This document shows positions 1 through 9,336 of a stretch of DNA of 64,000 bases, piece by piece. The notes under the pieces are model-generated. The model had not been told where the DNA came from and ran no database searches. It worked only from the letters and a program-made list of their open reading frames with translations. Location of the stretch: assembly GCA_905215965.1 (NCBI GenBank), contig CAJMSD010000003.1:62001-126000 (forward strand), read 5' to 3'. This stretch comes from an uncultured bacterium (GTDB lineage Bacteria; Bacillota; Clostridia; Oscillospirales; Ruminococcaceae). How positions within the stretch are numbered: the stretch's first letter is position 1; every line of letters starts with the position of its first letter. Made by a program: the position numbers and the translations under genes.

Positions 1-2074
1 GATTAATGGTTCTGTTATGAACCACGATCTTTATTTGTATGCCTGCGTCTGTCTCCTGAGCTTTTCCGGCAGATATATAAAGACCTGTAGGAAGCGGATT
101 TCCGTCAGCGTCTACCTGATCGTAGCCGGCTGCATTTTCCGACATATCGAAACCGGGTTTAAGATAATTATCCTTTTCGTGCATTTTGCCTTCCGAGCCG
201 TAGAAATGATACAGACCCGCAAGATCTCCGCACAATCCGGCATTATAGTCGTCGGTGACTTCATTATAAATATAGTCCTTAGTGATATCACTGTGATAGT
301 CGTCAAGATCAGGACCGCCTACGAGCGCGCCCCATAATGTATGAACCTGTACCTCCGGATCTTCCATGCTCTGAGTTGCCGAGCAATGCGACGATCTGTG
401 GTGCGGCTGTGAAGCATAGTTATTTCCGTAACCGACAATGTAAGAATATCCCATCGGATTATCGCCGAGAACATATTCCATCTGATCCTTAGCCCAATCG
501 GCAAATGTAAGGTCTCCCGTTTCCTTTGCGTAGACCATTGCGCAGAGTCCTGCCGCCGTATTGTATCTTGCGCTTCCGTAACCTGAAACTACCGCCCAGC
601 CGTTAGGAGACTTAGCTATGAAGTTTCCGCCCTGTTCCGGAAGATCAGGGATCTGTGCCGGATCGATCGTTTCGTTCCACAGCATATCGTCCATTCCGAA
701 GTATTTGTGAGTTGTTACGGGAACGCAGTAATTTGCGGTTTTTGCAGTCTCCTCGTCAACGCCCGACCAAAATTCAAGATTCCAGCGGAAAATATACCAG
801 TCTCTCTTGATATTTGTTACAGGAGCAAGCTTTGCAAAAACTCCTCCCCATACCGTATCCCAGCAATGAACCCAGATATTCTGCCAGCAGTTTCCCGTAT
901 CGGAGATTATTCTTTTAAGGTATCCCGTATATGGGTGAGCGCCTTTTGCATTTACGGTATCTTCATCGACCGCAATAATATCGTCGATGTAATCGTAATT
1001 TTCGGTGCAGTAATACAGCCATACGGCAGCCCATGCAAGCTCGTCGTAATCATAGCTTGAGGTATAAAATCCGCCGTCATAGCCAAGACTTGTCGCAGTA
1101 GGAGTAGTTGCTCCGTCATCAAGAATTTCGCTGTGAGTTTCTACGGCAAAATCATAAAGCGCGGTCGCATATTTAAGGCATTTTTCGGCATATTCGGGAT
1201 CTGTATCCTTAAAATTAAGGTAATTAACAGCAAGAGAAGCTGCCGCGCCTGCGCATTGATCCGATGCAGGCATTTCCGTAGTCGCAAAATATGCCGGTCT
1301 CTTTACGGCGCACGAAGAAGAAGCTACAAAAGTATTATCCACCTGAAGCTCAGGCGCACACCAGTAGTTATGATCGTTATTTCCCTCGCCCACCTGATAG
1401 CAATAAGCTATGACATGATCGTTATCGTCAAGGAAAGTAGCCTTCATAAAATAATCGTTGATCCATCTTAATTCGTCTTCAACGTGCTTCTGTAAGCCCA
1501 TATCTATGTAGTCATCGCGGAATTCATAATAACCCCAGCCGATAGTTGAAGCCGAATAGCTTCCGGGAAGTCCGAATTTAACATGATCTCCGGCATCATG
1601 CCAGCCGCCTGTCAGGTCAACGCAGCCGTCTCCGTCGGGATCAAGATACTTGATATTTTCATTGATAAATTCATTCGACATATTGACGCCGACATAAAGT
1701 CCCTCGGCAGAGCTTGAACCGCCGTCGCCTTTTCCGTCATAGTCGCCAAGACCGCCGTCACCCTTGTCCTCGGAAGTACCGGTATTTACCTTCGGCATAG
1801 GATTCATAGGCTGAAGAGGTATAACGGCATCTTTGACATGGCAGTTTCCTCGCCATGAATAATAGCCATCGTCGGCAACCTCGTCGCCGCACTTATTTGC
1901 GTCATAAAAACAAAGCGCAAGCTGAAGCGCTTCTGTGAAATTATCATAATTATTCGGATTTTCGGGATCGATCACCGCAGCATTTACAGCAGATGCAAAC
2001 GGCGACGATGCCGTGATGATCGCACAGCTTGAAGCAACAGCCAGAATAGATTTAAGGATTTTTCTTACTTTCAT
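1..2074 (-). CDS. GH9 endoglucanase with CBM3c-like module, partial at its C-terminus
   Basis: Secreted glycoside hydrolase family 9 cellulase cleaving beta-1,4-glucan. About 691 residues are visible; the reading frame runs off the window start, so the C-terminus (any further CBM or dockerin) is missing. Residues 1-32 are a signal peptide. The GH9 fold starts near residue 43 (NYDNFTEALQLAL). The catalytic base motif DAGDHVKFG has D160 and D163; a PHHRSSH motif lies before the proton-donor motif DYIYNEVTDD with E605. From about residue 640 the sequence resembles CBM3c (QIKIVVHNRT), as in processive theme-B GH9 enzymes. A Gly/Asp-rich insertion (residues 98-124) sits between the N-terminal strand and the DAGD motif. 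The ATG at 2074 follows a GAGAGG ribosome site. Family assignment is firm; substrate (cellulose) is from family knowledge. Confidence 0.93.
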   Translation of the reverse strand, partial: MKVRKILKSILAVASSCAIITASSPFASAVNAAVIDPENPNNYDNFTEALQLALCFYDANKCGDEVADDGYYSWRGNCHVKDAVIPLQPMNPMPKVNTGTSEDKGDGGLGDYDGKGDGGSSSAEGLYVGVNMSNEFINENIKYLDPDGDGCVDLTGGWHDAGDHVKFGLPGSYSASTIGWGYYEFRDDYIDMGLQKHVEDELRWINDYFMKATFLDDNDHVIAYCYQVGEGNNDHNYWCAPELQVDNTFVASSSCAVKRPAYFATTEMPASDQCAGAAASLAVNYLNFKDTDPEYAEKCLKYATALYDFAVETHSEILDDGATTPTATSLGYDGGFYTSSYDYDELAWAAVWLYYCTENYDYIDDIIAVDEDTVNAKGAHPYTGYLKRIISDTGNCWQNIWVHCWDTVWGGVFAKLAPVTNIKRDWYIFRWNLEFWSGVDEETAKTANYCVPVTTHKYFGMDDMLWNETIDPAQIPDLPEQGGNFIAKSPNGWAVVSGYGSARYNTAAGLCAMVYAKETGDLTFADWAKDQMEYVLGDNPMGYSYIVGYGNNYASQPHHRSSHCSATQSMEDPEVQVHTLWGALVGGPDLDDYHSDITKDYIYNEVTDDYNAGLCGDLAGLYHFYGSEGKMHEKDNYLKPGFDMSENAAGYDQVDADGNPLPTGLYISAGKAQETDAGIQIKIVVHNRTIN

Positions 2075-2125
2075 ATAATTTACCTCTCTGTCAGTTATAT
2101 TAAGACACAAAGCCAAGGACGCAAA

Positions 2126-2425
2126 TTACAGTAAATTTTTCTCTTTCAGTCTCTTAAACACAATATTATACCCGTCGTTTCCGTCTTTGAGGGAACGGTT
2201 TACACGGCTGATAGTAGCTGTGCTTGCTCCTGTTTCGGTAACAATGCTGTTATAAACTTTATGCTCATCAAGAAGCTTTGCGACCTGAAGCCGCTGTGCA
2301 AAGGATTTAAGCTCGATGCTGGTACATAAGTCGTCAAAAAATTTATAACACTCGTCAACCGATTCAAGCGAAGCAATCGCTTCAAAAAGAAGATCCATGC
2401 TTTCTGATTTGATTTTTTCTATCAT
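2126..2425 (-). CDS. YerC/YecD family TrpR-like DNA-binding protein
   Basis: A 99-residue all-helical protein of the TrpR-like YerC/YecD family. The helix-turn-helix lies around residues 60-82 (NSIVTETGASTATISRVNRSL). Family members are small DNA-binding regulators with poorly known targets. The start is set at the ATG at 2425 because an AAGGAGCG ribosome site precedes it. The frame stays open for another 34 codons upstream to a GTG at 2527, but that extension is Arg/Cys/Pro-rich and has no ribosome site. A promoter lies at 2543-2571, giving a GC-rich leader of about 110 nt. The neighbouring GH9 gene starts 51 bp downstream on the same strand, so read-through is possible. Confidence 0.85.
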   Translation of the reverse strand: MIEKIKSESMDLLFEAIASLESVDECYKFFDDLCTSIELKSFAQRLQVAKLLDEHKVYNSIVTETGASTATISRVNRSLKDGNDGYNIVFKRLKEKNLL

Positions 2426-2542
2426 ATTATTACGCTCCTTCTGCCGTGAATTGATTTCAGGCAACACCGCACAAGGCGCGCCTAACGGCTTTGCACGCCA
2501 TCTGCATTGCATGATGATCCGCGGCACATTTTTACACTTTAC

Positions 2543-2571
2543 ATTTTAACACAATAAAACATAAAAGTAAA
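2543..2571 (-). promoter_or_regulatory. Predicted sigma-A promoter of the yerC-like gene
   Basis: Reading the minus strand: -35 TTTACT (2571-2566), 17-bp spacer, -10 TAAAAT (2548-2543). Transcription would start about 110 bases before the ATG at 2425. Confidence 0.55.
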
Positions 2572-2820
2572 GCCTTTTTATGATTTTTCATCAGAGAAAT
2601 ATTACAGTCAGTAATATACGCCCAAAATATCACTTATATGATAGCACAACATATAAATAAAGTAAAGAAAAAATTCACTTACTCTTCATATTTTGTTGTA
2701 ATGCACTAATATTATATCCCCAATATGGTTATTTTTCATAATCATCTATTAAATATAAGCTTAATAAATCTCCCATTAACTTTTATACTGTAAATTTTAA
2801 ATAATTATATAATATTGTGC

Positions 2821-2849
2821 TTGCATTTTTGACTGAACTATTGTATAAT
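2821..2849 (+). promoter_or_regulatory. Predicted sigma-A promoter of lon
   Basis: -35 TTGCAT (2821-2826), 17-bp spacer, -10 TATAAT (2844-2849), 57 bp before the lon start. The same TTGCAT/17/TATAAT arrangement recurs before the 10435 phosphodiesterase, carB and the 48116 fusion gene. Confidence 0.65.
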
Positions 2850-2906
2850 AAATATTATCGGCTGACAATGCCTTAAAATAAAATTATTCGTTAATATGGT
2901 GAATTT

Positions 2907-5249
2907 ATGAATCAGATTATAAAAAATGAAAAAGATATAGAGCATGATAATGTTTTTTACACTATTGCCATGCGCGGACTCGTCGCATTTCCGAAAATGG
3001 TAATGCATTTCGACGTTGCACGCGACAAGTCAATAAATGCCGTTGAGCATGCTATCCGAAACGGCCGCCGCATTTTTCTTGTCGCTCAGCATGAAGCTTA
3101 CGTTGACGAGCCAAAAGCTTCGGATCTGTACAAGGTCGGCGTTGTTGCCGAGATCCGTCAGGTCCTCCGGCTTCCCGACAACGTAGTAAAGGTTCTTGCC
3201 GAGGGCGTTTACAAGGCAAGTCTTGTTCATCTGTATGATGACGGCGACGTCCTGAGAGCCGAGGTCAAGCGTGCAGCTACGTATTCAAGAGCAAAATTCG
3301 ACGAAGCAGAAGCGGAAGCTCTTATGCGCTCCGTTAAGGACGTTTTTCAGCGATACGCTTCTTTCTTCCCGAAAATGCCAAGAGAACTCGTTGCTTCGGT
3401 CGTTGCACAGGAATCTCCGATAAAGCTCTTTGAAGCCGTAACCTTCAACTGCAATCTCAATTACCGCGACAAGCAGACTCTTTTGGAAGAATCAAATATC
3501 ATCAACAAGCTTTCTGTCCTTTTTGCAAGTCTCTCATCGGAGGTCGAAATTCTTGAGCTTGAGAGCCTTATAAACGAGCAGACAAAAAACAGCATCGACA
3601 AAGGGCAGAAGGAATACTATCTCCGCGAGCAGCTGCGTGTTATTCAGGAGCAGCTCGGCGAGGATGACAGCGATGAAATATACAATTACATAAATGACAT
3701 CATGTCGCTTAAAACAGATGAAAAAAGCCGTGAAAAGCTGCTTAAGGAGGCGGATAAACTTTCGAAGCTGCCTCCGACCTCGCAGGAAGCCTATGTTATC
3801 AAGAATTACCTTGATACAGTGCTTGATCTGCCTTGGGGCAAGCTGACAAAGGCAAAGCTGACAATGAATAAGGCTGAAACAGTTCTCGAAAACGATCACT
3901 ACGGTCTGAAAAAAGTTAAGGAGCGGATCCTTGAATTTCTTGCCGTTCATATGCTCAATCCCGAGATAAAAGGTCAGATAATCTGTCTTGCAGGCCCTCC
4001 CGGAGTCGGAAAAACTTCTATAGCAAAGTCAATGGCTAAGGCTATGGGACGCAAATATGCGAGAGTTTCTCTCGGCGGAGTGCGCGATGAAGCAGATATC
4101 AGAGGTCACAGAAAAACATATATCGGCGCAATGCCCGGACGCGTAATAACAGCCGTTCAGCAGGCAGGCTCGGCAAATCCTCTTATTCTTTTTGACGAGA
4201 TCGATAAATTGTGCAGCGATATCAAGGGAGATCCGTCTTCCGCGATGCTTGAGGTTCTCGACAGCGAACAAAACTACGCTTTTCGCGACCATTTTATCGA
4301 AGTACCGTTCGACCTGAGCAAGGCAGTTTTTATCACTACTGCAAACGATCCGTCGGCGATTCCCAAGCCGCTCCTCGATCGTATGGAGCTTATAGAGATA
4401 CCAAGCTACACGGCAGAAGAAAAATTCCACATTGCCAAAAAGCATCTTATTCCAAAGCAGCTCAAGGAACACGGACTGAAAGCTTCTCAGCTCAGAATTG
4501 AGGACGAAGCGATCAACGACATAATCCAATTCTACACAAAGGAAGCTGGCGTTCGTAATCTCGAAAGAACTATTGCGTCGCTTTGCAGAAAAGCTGCAAG
4601 ACGGCTCGCTTCCGAGGACATAAAACGCGTGACCGTAAAGGCTTCAAATCTTCATGAGCTTTTGGGCATAAAAAAATATCTGCCCGATATTTCTTCAAAA
4701 GAGAATCAGGTAGGTGTGGTAAACGGTCTTGCATGGACATCTGTCGGCGGAGTTCTTATGCCGATCGAGGTCATTACTATGAAAGGCACTGGAAAAATCG
4801 AAACGACCGGTTCTCTCGGCGACGTAATGAAAGAAAGCGCCCGCATTGCAGTGAGCTATGTCCGCAGCGTTGCCGATAAATACAATATTAACGCCGATTT
4901 CTACAAAGAATACGATATTCATATTCACGCTCCCGAGGGAGCAGTTCCGAAGGATGGTCCGTCGGCAGGAGTTACAATGGCTACCGCACTCATTTCGGCA
5001 CTTTCAGGTATACCTGTAAAGGCCGATACCGCAATGACGGGAGAAATCACTCTGCACGGAAAGGTACTTGCTATTGGCGGTCTGCGTGAAAAAACAATGG
5101 CTGCTTACAAGGCAAACATTAAGAACGTTATAGTTCCTTCCGCAAACGAGCCCGATCTCGAAGAAATCGACGAAGTCGTAAAAAATGAAATAAACTTCAT
5201 TTTTGCCGAAACTATTGAAGATGTCCTTTCCGCTGCTCTTGACAGATAA
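2907..5249 (+). CDS. lon: ATP-dependent protease La (Lon)
   Basis: Cytoplasmic ATP-dependent serine protease that degrades misfolded and regulatory proteins; 780 residues, normal for LonA. The N-terminal substrate-binding domain spans about residues 15-210 and a helical linker reaches about 310. The AAA+ module has Walker A GPPGVGKT (K369) and Walker B LILFDEID. In the C-terminal protease domain the catalytic dyad is S686 (PKDGPSAG) and K729 (GGLREK), 43 residues apart as in E. coli Lon. The ATG at 2907 has only a weak ribosome site (GGTGA). engB follows after 18 bp and lysA after that, so the three probably form one transcript ending at the hairpin at 7196. Confidence 0.97.
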   Translation: MNQIIKNEKDIEHDNVFYTIAMRGLVAFPKMVMHFDVARDKSINAVEHAIRNGRRIFLVAQHEAYVDEPKASDLYKVGVVAEIRQVLRLPDNVVKVLAEGVYKASLVHLYDDGDVLRAEVKRAATYSRAKFDEAEAEALMRSVKDVFQRYASFFPKMPRELVASVVAQESPIKLFEAVTFNCNLNYRDKQTLLEESNIINKLSVLFASLSSEVEILELESLINEQTKNSIDKGQKEYYLREQLRVIQEQLGEDDSDEIYNYINDIMSLKTDEKSREKLLKEADKLSKLPPTSQEAYVIKNYLDTVLDLPWGKLTKAKLTMNKAETVLENDHYGLKKVKERILEFLAVHMLNPEIKGQIICLAGPPGVGKTSIAKSMAKAMGRKYARVSLGGVRDEADIRGHRKTYIGAMPGRVITAVQQAGSANPLILFDEIDKLCSDIKGDPSSAMLEVLDSEQNYAFRDHFIEVPFDLSKAVFITTANDPSAIPKPLLDRMELIEIPSYTAEEKFHIAKKHLIPKQLKEHGLKASQLRIEDEAINDIIQFYTKEAGVRNLERTIASLCRKAARRLASEDIKRVTVKASNLHELLGIKKYLPDISSKENQVGVVNGLAWTSVGGVLMPIEVITMKGTGKIETTGSLGDVMKESARIAVSYVRSVADKYNINADFYKEYDIHIHAPEGAVPKDGPSAGVTMATALISALSGIPVKADTAMTGEITLHGKVLAIGGLREKTMAAYKANIKNVIVPSANEPDLEEIDEVVKNEINFIFAETIEDVLSAALDR

Positions 5250-5267
5250 CCTTACGGAGGAAAATCA

Positions 5268-5864
5268 ATGAATTATAATAAAGCTGAATTTTGCGCTTCA
5301 TACGGAAAATTCTCACAAATACCTCCGCCGGAGCGAATCGAGATCGCCTTTGCAGGACGATCAAACGTAGGCAAATCAACTCTCATAAATAAGCTCTTCA
5401 ACAGAAAAAATCTCGCGAGAGTCAGCGCCGTTCCCGGAAAGACCGCGACCATTAATTTCTACGGAATCGAAAATATATATTTTGTAGACCTGCCCGGATA
5501 CGGATATGCCAAGGTTTCAAAAGCGGACAAGCAGCGATGGATCGGTCTCATCGAGGGATATCTGGCATCTGACCGCGATCTGAGACTTGTGTTCATGCTT
5601 ATCGATATGAGACATCCGCCCACTGCGGACGATCTTCATATGATAAATTATCTTATCGACAACGAGCTTCCTTTTGTCATTGTTCTGACAAAAGCCGATA
5701 AGCTCAATAAAACCGAACGTGCAAAGCGTATGGAGGCGTTTAAGACCGAAATTCCATACTTTGACGAAATCCACGTTATTCCCTTTTCCTCTCAGACCTT
5801 TGAGGGCGTTGAGGAATTAAGAGAAATTATAGACGACATTGCTTCTGACAACACGGAAAATTAA
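5268..5864 (+). CDS. engB: Ribosome biogenesis GTPase YsxC/EngB
   Basis: Small TrmE-Era-family GTPase, 198 residues, needed for late assembly of the large ribosomal subunit. G1 is GRSNVGKS (30-37), the switch I threonine lies near residue 59, G3 is DLPG (74-77) and G4 is TKAD (141-144). The start has a strong GGAGG site 18 bp after the lon stop. The lon-engB pair is a common Firmicutes arrangement. Length and all motifs are complete. Confidence 0.97.
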   Translation: MNYNKAEFCASYGKFSQIPPPERIEIAFAGRSNVGKSTLINKLFNRKNLARVSAVPGKTATINFYGIENIYFVDLPGYGYAKVSKADKQRWIGLIEGYLASDRDLRLVFMLIDMRHPPTADDLHMINYLIDNELPFVIVLTKADKLNKTERAKRMEAFKTEIPYFDEIHVIPFSSQTFEGVEELREIIDDIASDNTEN

Positions 5865-5884
5865 TTCTGAAAGGATGAGCTAAA

Positions 5885-7183
5885 ATGTTTGTATCCGAAA
5901 ATTTAACTGTTAATGAAAAAGGAAATCTTGCTATTTCCGGTATCGACACCGTTGAGCTTGCAAAGCAGTACGGAACTCCTCTTTATGTCATGGACGAGCA
6001 GCTTATAAGAAGCGCCTGCCGACGTTTTAAAAGCAGCATTGATAAATACTACGGCGGAAACGGTCTTGCCTGCTATGCCAGCAAAGCGTTCTCCTGCCTT
6101 GAGATGTGCCGCATAATCGCAAGCGAGGGGCTCGGTCTTGACGTTGTTTCAATCGGAGAACTTTATACTGCCGTAAAAGCAGGTTTTGACGTTTCAAAAA
6201 TAGGTTTTCACGGCAACAACAAGACTGATGAAGAGCTTGAATTTGCCGTTGACAACAAAGTGGGCCATATTATTGTCGACAATATTTCCGAGCTGCTCAG
6301 ACTTGAAAAAATTGCAGAATCCAAGAATGCAAAGCCTGATATAATGTTCCGTATAAAACCCGGTATTGACGCTCATACGCATGATTTTGTAAAGACAGGT
6401 CAGATCGACAGCAAGTTTGGTTTTGCTCTCGAAACAGGCGAGGCTTTTGAAGCGGTAAAACAAGCTCTGTCATGTGAAAATGTAAACCTTATGGGACTTC
6501 ACTGCCACATCGGTTCACAGATTTTCGATATCGATCCCTTTGAAGAAGCTGCAAAGGTCATGCTTGAATTTATCGCAAAGATCAAAAACGAACTCGGTTA
6601 CGAGATCAAAAGTCTTAATCTCGGCGGCGGTTTCGGTATAAAGTATCTCAACGAGCACGATCCTGCACCGTTTGAAACATATATGGAAAGAGTTTCGGAA
6701 ACGGTTAAAAACACCTGTCAGGAGCTTCACATTGATCAGCCTTACATATTCATTGAACCGGGCCGTTCAATTGCCGCACCTGCCGGAATCACTCTTTATA
6801 CAGTCGGTGCAAGAAAGGAGATCCCCAATATTCGTACTTATATATCAGTTGACGGCGGTATGGCTGACAGTCCGAGATATATTCTCTATAAGTCCGAGTA
6901 CGAGGCGATCGTTGCAAACAAGGCAAGCGAAGAGCGTTCGGAAAAAGTTACGATCGCAGGAAAATGCTGTGAAAGCGGCGACTTGATCGGCGAAAATATG
7001 CCATTGCAGCACGCTGAATCAGGTGATATTATTGCGGTATGCGCCACAGGCGCTTACAACTATTCAATGTCATCTAACTACAACAGACTTCAGAAACCTG
7101 CTGTCGTTTTCGTAAATAACGGCGAGTCAAGAATTGCCGTTAAGCGTGAAACTCTTGATGATATCATAAGAAACGATATTTAA
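5885..7183 (+). CDS. lysA: Diaminopimelate decarboxylase
   Basis: PLP-dependent last enzyme of lysine synthesis: meso-diaminopimelate to L-lysine and CO2. It has 432 residues in the alanine-racemase-like TIM barrel plus beta-domain layout. The PLP lysine is K67 (CYASKAFS), the phosphate-binding loop is GGGF (248-251), EPGRS is at 291-295, and the CESGD motif at 362-366 supplies the cysteine acting across the dimer. It starts 20 bp after engB behind AAAGGATG. No lysine riboswitch is seen, as expected for an internal operon gene. A strong terminator follows. Confidence 0.96.
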   Translation: MFVSENLTVNEKGNLAISGIDTVELAKQYGTPLYVMDEQLIRSACRRFKSSIDKYYGGNGLACYASKAFSCLEMCRIIASEGLGLDVVSIGELYTAVKAGFDVSKIGFHGNNKTDEELEFAVDNKVGHIIVDNISELLRLEKIAESKNAKPDIMFRIKPGIDAHTHDFVKTGQIDSKFGFALETGEAFEAVKQALSCENVNLMGLHCHIGSQIFDIDPFEEAAKVMLEFIAKIKNELGYEIKSLNLGGGFGIKYLNEHDPAPFETYMERVSETVKNTCQELHIDQPYIFIEPGRSIAAPAGITLYTVGARKEIPNIRTYISVDGGMADSPRYILYKSEYEAIVANKASEERSEKVTIAGKCCESGDLIGENMPLQHAESGDIIAVCATGAYNYSMSSNYNRLQKPAVVFVNNGESRIAVKRETLDDIIRNDI

Positions 7184-7195
7184 ATTATAACGATT

Positions 7196-7229
7196 AAGAG
7201 CCTGAGAATTGATCTCAGGCTCTTATTTT
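7196..7229 (+). terminator. Rho-independent terminator after lysA
   Basis: Perfect 12-bp stem, AAGAGCCTGAGA (7196-7207) pairing with TCTCAGGCTCTT (7213-7224), 5-nt loop, then ATTTTA. It ends the lon-engB-lysA transcript and may also work for the convergent 7252 gene. Confidence 0.85.
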
Positions 7230-7251
7230 AGGCGGCAGCAGTCAGCACGCC

Positions 7252-7689
7252 TTAATTTTCATCGTCTTTTAAAACCGTAGCTTCAACGTGTTCAGGCTCG
7301 GAGAAATCATTTACTCCCAGCTTTTCACCGCATTTATCGCAGTATATCTGATCCTTACTTACCAGTTCGCCGCATTTCGGACAAGGCTTTTTATCATCGA
7401 GAGCGCTTAATTCTTTTTTCAGCAAATCAAGCTTTTCCTTACAATCAATTATTGTCCTGACGTTGTCGGCATATTCCTCAGCCGGAGCTTCCGAATTGAA
7501 CTCAAAGTATTTTTTGCCTATCTCAACATATGCTTTATTAATTTCAGAATCAAGAGTATTTATCTTCTTCTTTAATTTTATTTTCTCATTAAGCTTATGA
7601 GAGCTGTCAGACACATTTTTTATGCCGTTTTCAACTGTATTTCCTACTTTACCGACAACATCTTTAACTTTATCTACAAAATTATCCAT
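7252..7689 (-). CDS. Zinc-ribbon protein with coiled-coil N-terminus
   Basis: A 145-residue protein of unknown function. Residues 1-90 are charged and helical, with predicted coiled coil (runs of Lys, Glu and Leu). A C-terminal zinc ribbon has two CxxC pairs, CPKCG near residue 102 and CDKCG near residue 117. The tail is acidic. There is no signal peptide or membrane segment. The start is behind GGAGG. Similar zinc-ribbon proteins are common in clostridia but have no assigned role. Confidence 0.75.
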   Translation of the reverse strand: MDNFVDKVKDVVGKVGNTVENGIKNVSDSSHKLNEKIKLKKKINTLDSEINKAYVEIGKKYFEFNSEAPAEEYADNVRTIIDCKEKLDLLKKELSALDDKKPCPKCGELVSKDQIYCDKCGEKLGVNDFSEPEHVEATVLKDDEN

Positions 7690-7736
7690 TATATTACCTC
7701 CAAAAATATATCCGAACGATCATTAAATAATTTCGA

Positions 7737-9002
7737 CTAATTAACTTCCGTAAAAGAAACGGCATTCATAGCACGCACAGACGCTTCCGTGAAATCGCTG
7801 CATGTCGATGAATACAGCGTCATTATCGGCTCGCACTCGCACACAGTATCTCCGCACTCGCATTCCATGACAATTCCTGCGCTCATATCAACAGCGGCTT
7901 CCTTGGTAAGTCTGCCTGCGCCGAGAAGCAGCGAGATCATTCCGATCTCCTCGCAGTTTATTTTATCGATGCGCATATTCCTTGCCGCCTTAATGCTATA
8001 GGTATACTTTGCTTTTGGCAGCAGCGAAGTATCATCGCAGACTCGACTGTCTCCACCGTGGAACTCAATGGTACGTCTCAATATATCAAGAGCCTTGCCT
8101 GAGCTTATCGCTTCTTTCGCCATTTCGGCGCACTCACCGATATTTCCCTTGCCGGCAAGCTCAAGCATATTTGCCGAAAGCTCAATACACAGATCGTAAA
8201 GTCTGCCGCTGCGCTGTCCCCTGAGTATTTCAATTGCTTCGGCTACCTCAAGAGCGTTTCCTATATTTCTGCCCAAAGGAACGTTCATATCGGAAACAAC
8301 AGCTCTGCATCTCTTTCCTGCCGCTTTTCCGACTTTTTCCATTAAAGCCGCAAGCTTATCGGCGTCTTCACGTTTTTTCATAAACGCGCCGGAGCCGAAT
8401 TTAACGTCGAGCAAAATGCAGTCCGCATTTAACGCAAGCTTTTTGCTCATTATGCTTGAACAGATCAAAGGTATGCTGTCGACCGTACCTGAGGCGTTTC
8501 TCAATGCGTACATTTTTTTATCAGCCGGACAAAGATTCTCGCTTTGCGAAATGATAGAGAAACCGTTTTTTCGTATTGCTTCCGAAAACTCGTCAAAAGA
8601 AAGATCGGTGCGGAAGCCCTTAATGCTTTCAAGCTTGTCTATAGTACCGCCCGTGTGACCCAAGCCTCTTCCCGACATTTTCGGCACATATACTCCGCAG
8701 GCTGCAACTATCGGTCCTATTATCAGACTGGTTTTATCGCCTACGCCGCCTGTGCTGTGTTTATCTGCCGTAACTCCGTCGATGCAGTCAAGGCAGAAAA
8801 TATCGCCGCTGTCACGCATTGCCATAGTAAGCGAGACAGTTTCCTCGTCCGTAAGTCCGTTAAGACAAACCGCCATAAGCCATGCCGAAATCTGATAATC
8901 AGCAATTTTTCCGCTGACAAAGCTTTCGACAAGCCACCGTATTTCTTCTTCGGAAAGAACGATTTTCCTTTTGGTTTTATTAATAATATCTATTATATTC
9001 AC
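7737..9002 (-). CDS. Pyrimidine-nucleoside phosphorylase (thymidine phosphorylase family)
   Basis: Cytoplasmic nucleoside salvage enzyme: pyrimidine (deoxy)nucleoside plus phosphate gives base plus (deoxy)ribose-1-phosphate. It has 421 residues, slightly shorter than the usual ~433. The phosphate-binding motif KHSTGGVGDKTS starts at K81, and the family signature SGRGLGHTGGTIDKLE starts at S110. The last ~80 residues (PYNP C-terminal domain) are Cys-rich (ECECGDTVCECE), unusual for the family. The start codon is GTG at 9002 behind GGAGG. Whether it prefers uridine or thymidine cannot be told, so no symbol is given. Confidence 0.93.
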   Translation of the reverse strand: MNIIDIINKTKRKIVLSEEEIRWLVESFVSGKIADYQISAWLMAVCLNGLTDEETVSLTMAMRDSGDIFCLDCIDGVTADKHSTGGVGDKTSLIIGPIVAACGVYVPKMSGRGLGHTGGTIDKLESIKGFRTDLSFDEFSEAIRKNGFSIISQSENLCPADKKMYALRNASGTVDSIPLICSSIMSKKLALNADCILLDVKFGSGAFMKKREDADKLAALMEKVGKAAGKRCRAVVSDMNVPLGRNIGNALEVAEAIEILRGQRSGRLYDLCIELSANMLELAGKGNIGECAEMAKEAISSGKALDILRRTIEFHGGDSRVCDDTSLLPKAKYTYSIKAARNMRIDKINCEEIGMISLLLGAGRLTKEAAVDMSAGIVMECECGDTVCECEPIMTLYSSTCSDFTEASVRAMNAVSFTEVN

Positions 9003-9067
9003 GACTGCACCTCCTATATTTTTATTTTATACTTTTTATTTGCTTTTGTCAATCACTATTTGCAAAA

Positions 9068-9322
9068 TCAAAGCTGCTGAATTATCACAAGCATTATAAC
9101 GAACGGTACTCCGAGAACTGCGCTTCCGCTGACATTAAACAAATTTAAAGGAATATTCACTCCGATGTAGCTCTGATACTCGTTTATAAGCATTAGCGCT
9201 CCGAGACCTGTAAGCGAACCGAATAAAAATGAGCGGATCTTTTTATCTCTTCCGATATAATAAATCAGCATAATCAGCGCAGCTGCTCCGTATATCATAT
9301 AAAAAATTTTTTCCGATTCCAT
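9068..9322 (-). CDS. BofA-family membrane protein (pro-sigma-K processing inhibitor-like)
   Basis: An 84-residue membrane protein with an N-terminal helix (residues 6-22), a second hydrophobic stretch (about 31-45) and a C-terminal hydrophobic segment. The signature IGVNIPLN followed by LGVPFVIMLVII matches the BofA family (usually INIPLNP...GIPG). In Bacillus, BofA holds SpoIVFB inactive in the forespore membrane. This fits the spoIIIA operon at 31-36 kb, although no sigK or spoIVFB is in the window. It lies 14 bp after the 109-residue gene on the same strand. Confidence 0.75.
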   Translation of the reverse strand: MESEKIFYMIYGAAALIMLIYYIGRDKKIRSFLFGSLTGLGALMLINEYQSYIGVNIPLNLFNVSGSAVLGVPFVIMLVIIQQL

Positions 9323-9336
9323 TAAGTACCATTCCT

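Larger units (their letters stand above)
2426..2906. other. Intergenic stretch with divergent promoters
   Basis: No gene is supported here. Bases 2455-2530 are a GC-rich patch in the yerC leader. The rest, about 2530-2906, is very AT-rich and carries one promoter for each flanking gene (2543-2571 minus, 2821-2849 plus). No CIRCE or CtsR-type heat-shock operator was recognised in front of lon. Confidence 0.6.

Noticed and set aside
4029..4529. 166-codon minus-strand frame in lon
   Set aside because: Shadow of the AAA+ domain of lon.
8544..9080. 178-codon plus-strand frame
   Set aside because: Antisense to the nucleoside phosphorylase, which has complete family motifs.
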